A stretch of 19,959 nt of DNA, taken from the NCBI GenBank assembly GCA_002254385.1, contig NJDO01000023.1, positions 1 to 19,959 of the forward strand. The letters are read 5' to 3'. Both the position numbers and the translations under genes were made by a program. Positions 6,480-15,300 of this stretch are shown one piece after another. The first letter of the stretch is position 1; every line of letters starts with the position of its first letter. The notes under the pieces are model-generated. The model was not told the DNA's origin, did not search any database, and saw only the letters and a program-made list of their open reading frames with translations. Source of the DNA: Thermoplasmatales archaeon ex4484_6 (GTDB lineage: Archaea; Thermoplasmatota; Penumbrarchaeia; Penumbrarchaeales; Penumbrarchaeaceae).

Positions 6480-8642
6480 ATGTCCGAAGGAAAGGGAAAG
6501 ACCGGCATACTTCTCCCTGTCGTCCTGATAGGGGCAGTTCTGCTTTCGGGGATAGGCCTGGTGGGTCTGTTCCTGCAGGCAGCAGACAGGGATGGAGAGG
6601 TGAATGGACCGGGCATGATGATGCCCGGAACGGAAAACGAACAGATAGCAACGGCCGAGATGGCGGCAGGTGAGAGATATGACGAATCCTACAGACAGGT
6701 TCAGGAAGTAAGGGATCTGATCCCCGCCGAGAGGGATATGCCCATCTCGGCGGGATTCGATGAACCTCCGGTCCCGGCTGCTGTTCCCGGGGATGGGGAT
6801 CTCACGAGATCCGATGATGACCTCCTTTCACAGGAGGGATACATAGACCGGGGGGATTCCCCGGAAGCTCCAGAGGTCGGGATGGATGATACATTCTCCC
6901 TTCTTGGCGATGATGACGATGTACTCGACGGGACTCTTGAACTTGTCCGGAATGGAGATGTTCCCGATGAGCTCCCGTCTGTTGATGTGGAAAAGGAGGT
7001 CCATATTCCCATAACCGAGAACGGGGTGAGGATTGATGAGGATCTTGCGGAGGATGTATCCGGCGATCTCGGAGGATTGTCGGAGGAGCTCGAAGGCGTT
7101 CTTGGTGAGAATGCACCGGATACCAATTCCGCCGGTTTCGATACCGGGAAAGTCCCCCTTACGACATGGGATGTGTCAAACTCCACGGTAAGGGATGAGG
7201 ATGGGGACGGAAATCCCGAATTGAAGTTGGAATTCCGTGTCGCCTCCGGAACCGTCAACAGGACGATGCCGAACGGTACGCTTGCCTATATCGTGGGCTG
7301 CGAATATGAATATCGCGACAGTGATTCCGATGGCTATCCCGAATTCGAGAGGTCCGTCAATGTGAGGTTTGCCAACTTCACAATGAACGGACTCAAGGTC
7401 GCGGAGGGCCTCTCGTACTCTGAAGTGCTTAGGAACGATACCGATGGTGATGGTGTCGTGGACAGGGTGGAGATGAGGCATCTCTCCTTCGGGTATCATG
7501 CGACCGTTCTCGGGACCGTCAGGAGCTTCGCCCTTGGCGGGGAGCTGATCATGGACGATGTGGATGAAGATGGTGTCTTCGAGAAAAAAGAGGGCACAGC
7601 CTTCCTGTTCTTCAGGCATCAGATCGGAAGCTCGGGTGTCATTATAAGGGAATCGCTGGTTCTTGTTCAGGGAAAGGAAGCCCCGAACGAGAAGGCACTC
7701 TCGAAATTGGCCTTCACAAGGCTGAACAACACCAGAGGGGAAACGCTGCTCGAGAGGGGATACGTCTGGTCATATCATGAGGGTTCAGCGTCGAGAGATC
7801 TGCTTGTGATCGCAGGAAGGAACGATACCGTGACGGGAAGGCTCCAGTATGTGATCCTGAACGCCACCGAGGAGAGCTCGATGGAAGGTTCCCGCTGCAG
7901 GGTGACGGCTTTCGGTGTGAACAACTCGACACTGCCTTCGGGAAAGGAGAGGTCCGATGCGGTTGCAGTGGATTATGATGTTCGGATCTCGGGCTCCCGC
8001 AAGGAGGAGAACGGATTCCTGGCGGCTGCCAGGACGGAAAAGGGGAACGGGAGCCTCGAGGAGTCCTTCATACTGATATCCGTGAACAGAACCGGTGTAT
8101 CGTCTATCCCTGAAAAGGAGGATTCGACGGTCCTTATCGGAAGGAACGTCACGAACGGCGGTTTGAATTCAACGGTGGCATTTGCCAGCAGGATGTACAG
8201 GGACGCGGACCGGGATGGCAATCCCGAATATCTCAGGGAATCCTGGGCCGTTGGAAGGTCCGAGGATCATGACAGGGATGGCGTGAAGGAGCTCGAGGGT
8301 TACATTGTCCACTGGAACGAACTCAGGGACCTTGATGACGACACGAACCCGGAATGGAACCAGACATTCACCATGATGGGCTGGAAAAGGGACACAAACG
8401 ATGATTCCAACATCGATGTCGAGAGAGGTGTCATGGTGAACCGGACGGCATACGACGAGAACTCCAACGGGACAGTGGAGCTCATGGAGACGGGAATCAT
8501 AGGGTTCGAGAAGACCGATACCGATTCAGACGGCACCATTGACAGCGAGAGTTACATCGGTTTCTGGGAGAAGGTCACGGATGTTCACGACGACGGGACA
8601 GAGATCAACAGGGAATCGGGTACCTGGTCGCATAGATCGTGA
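6480..8642 (+). CDS. Membrane-anchored surface protein with periodic DxDxDG calcium-loop repeats
   Basis: 720 aa. An uncleaved-looking hydrophobic span at about 8-34 anchors the N-terminus. Residues 36-235 are acidic and low-complexity, probably disordered stalk. From about 236 on, Asp-rich loops of the EF-hand / thrombospondin type-3 kind (DxDxDGxxE) recur, with start residues 239, 280, 320, 360, then 575, 596, 617, 638, 659, 680 and 701. The last seven are exactly 21 residues apart; the first four are 40-41 apart, about two units. Between loops are alternating hydrophobic residues typical of beta strands and several N-glycosylation sequons. Such loops bind Ca2+ in known families, so the array is probably a calcium-stiffened beta structure outside the cell. 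No enzyme motif is seen. The lipoprotein gene follows after 64 nt. Confidence 0.88.
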   Translation: MSEGKGKTGILLPVVLIGAVLLSGIGLVGLFLQAADRDGEVNGPGMMMPGTENEQIATAEMAAGERYDESYRQVQEVRDLIPAERDMPISAGFDEPPVPAAVPGDGDLTRSDDDLLSQEGYIDRGDSPEAPEVGMDDTFSLLGDDDDVLDGTLELVRNGDVPDELPSVDVEKEVHIPITENGVRIDEDLAEDVSGDLGGLSEELEGVLGENAPDTNSAGFDTGKVPLTTWDVSNSTVRDEDGDGNPELKLEFRVASGTVNRTMPNGTLAYIVGCEYEYRDSDSDGYPEFERSVNVRFANFTMNGLKVAEGLSYSEVLRNDTDGDGVVDRVEMRHLSFGYHATVLGTVRSFALGGELIMDDVDEDGVFEKKEGTAFLFFRHQIGSSGVIIRESLVLVQGKEAPNEKALSKLAFTRLNNTRGETLLERGYVWSYHEGSASRDLLVIAGRNDTVTGRLQYVILNATEESSMEGSRCRVTAFGVNNSTLPSGKERSDAVAVDYDVRISGSRKEENGFLAAARTEKGNGSLEESFILISVNRTGVSSIPEKEDSTVLIGRNVTNGGLNSTVAFASRMYRDADRDGNPEYLRESWAVGRSEDHDRDGVKELEGYIVHWNELRDLDDDTNPEWNQTFTMMGWKRDTNDDSNIDVERGVMVNRTAYDENSNGTVELMETGIIGFEKTDTDSDGTIDSESYIGFWEKVTDVHDDGTEINRESGTWSHRS

Positions 8643-8706
8643 TATATCGGGAACGGACAGGGAATACAAAAGAAGAGGTTGAAAATGTATCGAAGGAGGA
8701 AAAAAA

Positions 8707-9156
8707 ATGAAAATGTGGATGTTCGGAATGACGGCTGTACTGATAATCGGGGCTGCCGTTATGGCAGGGTGTATCGATGAGGTTGTGGACCCCGATCTCG
8801 ACTTCGCCGTTATGGATGTGATGACCAATTCCACCTCTCCCAATCCGGAGAGCGTGAGAGCCGATGACGGCTACGAGTTCCTCTATGTCAAGGTGAGGAT
8901 AGGGAACGAGAACAGGGACACGGACCTGACAGTGGGTCCGAAAACATTCTCCGTGGATGACAACGGCACGACCGAGGTCAGGGGGAAGTTCCTTGCAAAC
9001 ATGGACCTCCGAAAGGTGGATTCCATAAGGATCGACCCCGATTCCGAAAAGATGGTCTGGGTCATCTTCGAGGTACCCAGGGATTCGGGGATGCTCTACA
9101 TCCGCTACAGGGGGACCCTTGACGAGCCCCTGGAGAGGAAGCTCCCGGATTACTGA
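8707..9156 (+). CDS. Secreted lipoprotein, DUF4352-like
   Basis: 149 aa. GAAGGAGG at 8692-8699 lies 7 nt before the ATG. The signal sequence ends in a lipobox (VMAGC, Cys22), so the mature protein would be lipid-anchored on the outer face of the membrane. The remainder (about 125 residues) is a single beta-sandwich-like domain with FLYVKVRIGNEN, resembling DUF4352 / telokin-like domains of unknown role. It is probably co-transcribed with the repeat protein upstream and closed by the hairpin at 9207-9240. A partnership with the repeat protein at the cell surface is inferred from position only. Confidence 0.85.
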   Translation: MKMWMFGMTAVLIIGAAVMAGCIDEVVDPDLDFAVMDVMTNSTSPNPESVRADDGYEFLYVKVRIGNENRDTDLTVGPKTFSVDDNGTTEVRGKFLANMDLRKVDSIRIDPDSEKMVWVIFEVPRDSGMLYIRYRGTLDEPLERKLPDY

Positions 9157-9206
9157 GAGCGGGAGCTCGACCGGAAGTGAAAATGAGGGAGTCCAACTTC
9201 CCTTGG

Positions 9207-9240
9207 GATGAAGATTCGGCGGATTCGCCGGATCTTCATC
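9207..9240 (+). terminator. Strong terminator-like hairpin with T-rich tail
   Basis: Arms GATGAAGATTCGGCG and CGCCGGATCTTCATC pair over 15 bp (one T-G wobble) around a GATT loop, 50 nt after the lipoprotein stop. T-rich stretches follow at 9241-9250 and an eight-T run lies near 9271-9278. It separates the lipoprotein from the deacetylase gene. Confidence 0.7.
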
Positions 9241-9293
9241 CTTTCTTTCTGAACGGGACCTCGATTTTCATTTTTTTTCTGTTCACACAATCA

Positions 9294-9304
9294 AAGCTAA
9301 ATAT
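9294..9304 (+). promoter_or_regulatory. TATA-like box for the deacetylase gene
   Basis: AGCTAAATATT is centred near 9300, so transcription would start at about 9326, two nucleotides before the ATG. The mRNA is probably leaderless. Confidence 0.5.
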
Positions 9305-9327
9305 TCCGTAATCTCCTTTTCCATCAA

Positions 9328-12210
9328 ATGAAGATCACGAACGGACCTTTTCCATCCATCCTGCTTGCAGCATTCCTGCTGGCTCCACTTATATCTGGAT
9401 ATGCACCTTTGCTTCATGATGGGGAAGGCCGGGAACATCGTTCCACAACTGGTGGACCCGTATCCTTTACCATCTGCGATTGGAGATGGAACAGGACGGG
9501 AGCGGTCAGCCTGACCTTCGATGACGGTCTCTCGTCCCACGTTAAATTGGCGGCCCCCATACTCACGGCCAGGGGGCTCCCGGGCACCTTCTTTGTCACC
9601 ATCGGGAATGTCGGCATTCCTTACGGGGGAAACTGGAGCGACTGGCAGAACATATCGGACAGGGGACACGAGATCGGCTGCCACACCATCACACATCCGG
9701 ACCTCACCACATGCTCCCCCTCGAAACTCTTCGACGAGGTGGTCCTTTCGAAGCGGATAATCGAGGAGAATATCACGGATATGAGATGTGAATCGTTCAA
9801 CTATCCGATGGGGAGGTACAATTCGACGGTCCTGGATCTCGTTTCCCGGACCTACATTGCAGCAAGGGGAGACGATCACAACATCACCTCTCCGCCTGCT
9901 CCGAATCCGAAGACACCGGAAAACCGCTACAGTGTAATACCTGTCAACTTCGGGGGAAGTGAAACGGCCGAGGAGATGTCCGATCTCCTGAACGATACCC
10001 TGGACACCGGTGGATGGCTCGTGGAGATGATCCATGCTGTCGAAGGGGGGGGCTGGGATTCGGTTCCCCTCTCCGAGTTCCGCCCGCACATGGATAGGAT
10101 ATCCTCGATGAAGGATGAGCTGTGGGTGGACACGTTCGCCAATATCTCGAAGTACATAAGGGAAAGGGACGGGGCCCGGCTGACCTGCGATACGTTCGAG
10201 GATCATATTGACAACATATCGCTCGATTCCGGTCTCGACCCCGAAATATACGATGTTCCGTTGACATTGGATGTTCGCGTTCCTCCCGACTGGGTGGATG
10301 TCGATGTGGTGGTGGACGATCATCGGGTGACGATCTCACCCCCGATTAACGGAAGTGAAAGACATATCTTCATGGAGATGCCGATCGGTTCCGGAGCAGC
10401 GGTGTACAAGAATGTATCGTTCCCGTCTCTCGTCCCTCGGGATCAAGGGGACGTATTCTCACCCGGAAATGGGAATTCCTCCACGATGTTCCATTTCGAA
10501 ATAGTCTTCGGTTCCGGGAGAGGACGTAATGTCTCACACGGCCCCGATCTGTTCCTCGACCTCAACGGGGACGGTGATGCGGATGATGTATTCCGCGGTA
10601 TGACGGAGGGCCCCCACAGGATGGAAAGGGTGAACCTGACAGGAGGAACCGGGAACGGTTCGCTGTTCGGGGTGGACCTGTCGTTCCCTCCCGGATGCAG
10701 GGACATCGGTTTCTTCATCGAAGCCCGGGACACGGAAAACCTGCCTGCTAGGTATCCCGCGGAAGGCTTCATGAGAGGGCCAGAGGTCAACGATCCTCCC
10801 GGAGCTCCCTCGGGTCTGTCGGTGATGTTCGCCCATTCCCGTCACCCCCGGATATCATGGGATCCTCCGGATGACCCGGACGGGGATGACGTTTCGGTGT
10901 TGTTCAGGTTGGGTTCTGCCGATGACGGACTTCTTCTTGTCAACAGGTCCCTTGTCAATGAAACATCCCTGGAGCTCTCCATATCGGATGAGGGCGAAGG
11001 ATTGGAACCTGGATTGTGGTTCAACCGGAACCTCTCACTGGAGCTTCGTTTCATGGATTCGAAAGGTGCCTTCTCGTCGGTTTCGGAGCTCCGGTTCCAC
11101 CCGGTGAACGGTGCTCCCTCACCTGTCAGCGGCATGTTCGTCATAGGCAGGGATACTTCGGGTCCGATCCTCCATTTCAATCCATCCTCTGATCCGGAGG
11201 GAGACGAGATAATCTACCATATCACGCTTCTCGAGGGTGCTGGCGACTCCTTCACTCCGCTTCCCGGTTTTCCGGCAGCCGTATCCGATACCTTCTTCCT
11301 CCTTCCCGGGGTCCTGATGGATAACCGGACCTACCGGGTGGAGATAGTCTCCGAGGATGAATACCATGCACTGTCGGGTGTGTCCTCTTTTGATTTCCTT
11401 GTTGATCTGCCTCCTTTCCCCGTCAGGAACATCTCCGTGACGGGGGAGGGGGATGCCCTGGTGGAGTGGGAATATGATGAATTGTTTGCCAGAAATATCA
11501 GCGGTTTCGAGCTTCTGGTCTTCGACGGGGATCCGGCGGTGTCCGGGGTCGATCCCGTCATGAGGATGATGTACGGGGTTGATTCCCGAAACGCTTCGGT
11601 CCCGGGTCTCGAGCATGGGAGGCCGTACTGGTTCTCCGTGGTCCCGTACGATTTCTCGGGAAACAGGGGAGAACCGGCAGCGTTCGTAAGGTTCACACCC
11701 CGGGACGTGGTCCCGCCGGGGAGGGTCACGAACCTGACGGCGGAGATCGAGGGAAACCCCCCTGTTTGCAGGCTCAGATGGGAAATGGAATTCACCGGGG
11801 ACCTTCAGGGTTTCATGATATTCCGGATGGAGAACGGGACACTGGCCGATGTCAGTGGGATCGAGCCTCTCCATGTCATCAATGAAGGGAACAATTCACC
11901 GAGGAAATGGCTGGATGAGGGCATCTCGAACGACACCGTATTCAATTATGCGGTGGTCCCCTTCGATGGAAATGGGAACCGCATCACCACGGAACTGCAG
12001 TGGGTCCGGGTGAATGTGACATCGAAGAAGCCGGTGGAGCTCCCCGATGAGGGACCCGGGGGCGGGTCCAATTTCACGATATCGGACGAGGATGAGGGAG
12101 GGATCCCGGGCCATCTGATCCTGCTTGTTGTTCTGATTGCCGTCCTGCTTTCTCTCGCTGCTGTTTTTGTTCTCGAAAGGAGGGGATCTTCGGGGAGCTT
12201 CGAGGAATGA
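9328..12210 (+). CDS. Membrane-anchored polysaccharide deacetylase (NodB / CE4) with Fn3 modules
   Basis: 960 aa. Signal peptide at 1-24. The NodB domain (about 55-270) removes acetyl groups from N-acetylated glycans using a metal ion. Motif 1 is TFDDG (63-67; Asp65 as base, Asp66 as ligand); motif 2 is HTITH (119-123; both His ligands); motif 3 is NYPMGRYN in place of the usual RxPxG. A late IHAVEG supplies the usual C-terminal His. A beta domain with a DLNGDGDADD loop follows, then about four Fn3-like modules (starting near PGAPSGL, GAPSPV, PFPVRN and PPGRVTN), a low-complexity linker, a span at about 928-950 and a short tail with ERR. The enzyme therefore sits outside the cell on a stalk. 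Likely substrates are S-layer or envelope glycans, since archaea lack murein; that is inference. Confidence 0.92.
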   Translation: MKITNGPFPSILLAAFLLAPLISGYAPLLHDGEGREHRSTTGGPVSFTICDWRWNRTGAVSLTFDDGLSSHVKLAAPILTARGLPGTFFVTIGNVGIPYGGNWSDWQNISDRGHEIGCHTITHPDLTTCSPSKLFDEVVLSKRIIEENITDMRCESFNYPMGRYNSTVLDLVSRTYIAARGDDHNITSPPAPNPKTPENRYSVIPVNFGGSETAEEMSDLLNDTLDTGGWLVEMIHAVEGGGWDSVPLSEFRPHMDRISSMKDELWVDTFANISKYIRERDGARLTCDTFEDHIDNISLDSGLDPEIYDVPLTLDVRVPPDWVDVDVVVDDHRVTISPPINGSERHIFMEMPIGSGAAVYKNVSFPSLVPRDQGDVFSPGNGNSSTMFHFEIVFGSGRGRNVSHGPDLFLDLNGDGDADDVFRGMTEGPHRMERVNLTGGTGNGSLFGVDLSFPPGCRDIGFFIEARDTENLPARYPAEGFMRGPEVNDPPGAPSGLSVMFAHSRHPRISWDPPDDPDGDDVSVLFRLGSADDGLLLVNRSLVNETSLELSISDEGEGLEPGLWFNRNLSLELRFMDSKGAFSSVSELRFHPVNGAPSPVSGMFVIGRDTSGPILHFNPSSDPEGDEIIYHITLLEGAGDSFTPLPGFPAAVSDTFFLLPGVLMDNRTYRVEIVSEDEYHALSGVSSFDFLVDLPPFPVRNISVTGEGDALVEWEYDELFARNISGFELLVFDGDPAVSGVDPVMRMMYGVDSRNASVPGLEHGRPYWFSVVPYDFSGNRGEPAAFVRFTPRDVVPPGRVTNLTAEIEGNPPVCRLRWEMEFTGDLQGFMIFRMENGTLADVSGIEPLHVINEGNNSPRKWLDEGISNDTVFNYAVVPFDGNGNRITTELQWVRVNVTSKKPVELPDEGPGGGSNFTISDEDEGGIPGHLILLVVLIAVLLSLAAVFVLERRGSSGSFEE

Positions 12211-12246
12211 GAGGGCCCTGATATTGTTCGGTAAGCGAGAGATGCC

Positions 12247-12276
12247 GCGCATGTATTCGAGATCGGAAACATGCGC
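12247..12276 (+). terminator. Hairpin between deacetylase and protease genes
   Basis: GCGCATGT (12247-12254) and ACATGCGC (12269-12276) form a perfect 8-bp stem; inside it TTC and GAA can add three pairs. It lies 36 nt after the deacetylase stop. No strong T-run follows, so it could be a terminator or a binding site. Confidence 0.4.
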
Positions 12277-12316
12277 AGCTGATATATTTCAGGGTGAATT
12301 TGAAAATATGCCAGCG

Positions 12317-12328
12317 ATTATTATATAC
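12317..12328 (+). promoter_or_regulatory. TATA-like box for the protease gene
   Basis: ATTATTATATAC is centred near 12323, placing the transcription start near 12350. That falls after the ATG at 12340 and before the ATG at 12361. Confidence 0.55.
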
Positions 12329-12360
12329 CCCTATCTCGGATGATATGGAGTGGAGTTTGC

Positions 12361-15300
12361 ATGAACCGTTCGTTTGCGATCCTCATCTCAGCCCTTCTTC
12401 TGGTACTTTCCATTTACGGCACATCGGCCTCACCGGAATATGATCAGGGAGACGGCAGCCCGTCCCCCCGTTCCGGCCCATTCCTGTGGACACACAGAGG
12501 CCCCATGTCCGTTCGTGACCTGGAGAATGTTTTTTCGATGGGAAGCGACCGGGATACGGGATACTGGATCGTCCAGTTCGAAGCCCCCTCCACCGTGAAC
12601 AGGGACGCTCTCATAAGATCCCATGGTTACATCCCGCTTGACTATTTCCCCGACAACGGCTACGTGGTGGAGCTCGGGGACCGGGATCCGTCCGATCTCT
12701 TCCACCTCCCCGGTGCGGTGGGAGCCTCACCGTTCTATTCCGGTTTGAAGGCCTCCCCCCACCTCATCTCGCTTTACATGAACGGAGAGGACCCCTTCGA
12801 GGGACTCGGTTCAGCAACAGTTGAAACGTTCAGGGGCGCGGACATCGAGGATTCCCTGGAAACTCTCGGCGTCGGCTGGACCAGGGTATCGGGTACGAGA
12901 TATCTCGTGAATACCCCGGAGCTCGATCTTGTCGATCTGTTGAAGGTGGACGGGGTGAAATGGATAGAACCGAGATCACCCATGGAGCTCTTCAACAACG
13001 TAGCGGATTCCATAATCGATGTGGATACTGCATGGGACTCTCTCGGACTGGATGGAACCGGGCAGGTCGTTGCCATCTCCGACAGCGGGCTCGACACCGG
13101 TGTTGATGATCACAACATCACTGGGGACATCCATCTCGATTTCGACAACAGGGCCACCATCGTCAACTGGGCCGGTTCCTCCCCGGACGACGAACACGGT
13201 CACGGGACCCATGTGGCGGGTTCGGTCGCAGGAAACGGTGCAAGGTCCAGCGGGAACATCAAGGGTATGGCATACAATTCCTCGATATACTTCCAGGCCA
13301 TAATGGACAATTTCGGCCAGCTGCAAATACCATCCAACCTCAGCCAGCTGTTCACACAATCCTACAATGCGGGGGCAAGGGTACATACGAATTCATGGGG
13401 CTCCCAGCTCTCCTCGCTTTTCGGAGCCTACACGACCGATTCGTACGACGTGGACTGGTCCATGTGGTATCACCCCGACATGCTCATACTCTTTGCGGCG
13501 GGCAATGACGGAATGGACGCGAACTCCGATGGCAGGATAGACAGCAATTCCGTTTCACCACCGGCGACGGCAAAATCGACCCTGACGGTGGGAGCCTCGG
13601 AGAACCTCAGGAGCTCGGGAGGGTTCCAGGGGACCTGGGGCTCGGGATGGCCCGCGGATTTTCCCGCCTCCCCCATCTCGGGGGACCGCCCCTCGAACAA
13701 CTCCAACGGAATAGCGGCATTCTCCTCCCGGGGTCCCCTTGATGACGGCCGCATCAAACCGGATGTTGTGGCACCGGGTACGAACATACTCTCGACGAAG
13801 AGCTCGCAGAGCTCGAGTACCGGGTGGGGGTCGTACAATTCCTATTACCTTTACAACGGGGGGACGTCGATGGCAGCCCCCATAACGGCCGGCATGGCGG
13901 TCCTTATCAGGCAGTTCTACAACGGGACCCTGGGCATGTCGTCTCCCTCCGCGGCCCTCATGAAGGCGACGATAATCAACGGGGCCACCGATCTGTATCC
14001 GGGACAGTACGGGGCCTCCAGCCCGACCACAAGGGAGATAGACGGAAGACCGGATATGAACCAGGGATGGGGCAGGATAAACCTCAAGGATTCCGTCGAC
14101 CCCGACAGCGGTATCGTATCCTTCGTTGACAACAGTACAGGCATCTCCACGGGAGAGAACCTGGCGAGGATGTTCAGGGTGCTCTCCTCGGACACGGAGC
14201 TCCGGCTGACACTCGCATGGTCGGATTATCCGGGCTCGCTGTTTGCAGGCAAGCAGCTTATCAACGACCTGGACCTGATACTGTATGCCCCGAACGGGAC
14301 GGCATACAGGGGCAATGACTTCTCATACCCCTTCGATGATTCGACTGATTCCATCAACCCCGTGGAGGGTATCGCAGTGAAATCCCCATCCCCCGGATGG
14401 TGGAAGGTGAAGGTGGAAGGATCCAACATACCGAGAGGCCCCCAGCACTTCGCCCTGGTCGCATCCGGTAACATATCCGAGATGATGTCGAACATGATGC
14501 TGTTCGACAGGAGGTTCTATTCCATAGACCACGATACCGTAACCCTGTCCCTGACATCAAGGGACCTTGCCGGGTACGGAAGCGTCGAGGTGCATGTATC
14601 CTCCAATTCGGATCCTGCGGGAAAGAATGTCACTCTCTTCGAGAGCGGGAGTTCGGGAGCCTTTCTGGGAAGCTTTCACACCCGGAACAACTCCCTCACA
14701 TCCGCCGATGAACTTTTCGTATCCCACAATGACATCATAACGGCGGAATACGTCTCACCCTTCAACTTCACCTACCGTGCAAATGCAACTGCCAAGAGAC
14801 CCATGAGGGTTGCCCTCATCAGACTTGACGAGAACCTGCTGACCTATTCGAGGCATGATTTCCTTCATCTTAAGGGAGCGGGCGACCCGGGCCTGGATGT
14901 TCAGTGGACGGTCCCCGGTTCGAATCTTCCATGGATCGGTATATTCGATGACGGCCTGCCCGCCCACGGTGATGAGGAGGCGGATGACGGCGAATACAAC
15001 GTGGAATTCTATCTGGGCGGGGTCTATTTCGCCGAGGGAAACATTACCCTCAGGGTGCAGGATCCATTCCTCGGCCCCCTTCTCTACGAGCAGTTTCCCA
15101 TCACGATCAACTCGTCCATGCCAGGTGCACCGGGTGAGCTGGACGCCGAACCCCTCCCTGTCGGAAATACCGTTTTCCTCAAATGGAGGCGGTCCGCATC
15201 CACCGGTGTCCACCATTACAACGTGTTCATAAACGCATCGGATACCCCACCGGGCCTGGATGAATCGGGATGGGTCTTTTACATGTCGACAACCGGCCCG

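Noticed and set aside
6701..7258. Long minus-strand open frame rich in Ser/Pro opposite the repeat protein
   Set aside because: Its composition is the antisense of Asp/Gly/Glu codons of the plus-strand gene. No ribosome site, signal or family.
9283..10323. 346-codon minus-strand open frame opposite the deacetylase
   Set aside because: It is in antisense to the NodB active-site region, which is clearly coding. Openness reflects rare TTA, CTA and TCA codons on the other strand.
11119..11874. 251-codon minus-strand open frame opposite the Fn3 modules
   Set aside because: His/Arg/Pro-rich antisense product without any domain; the plus strand carries the Fn3 pattern.
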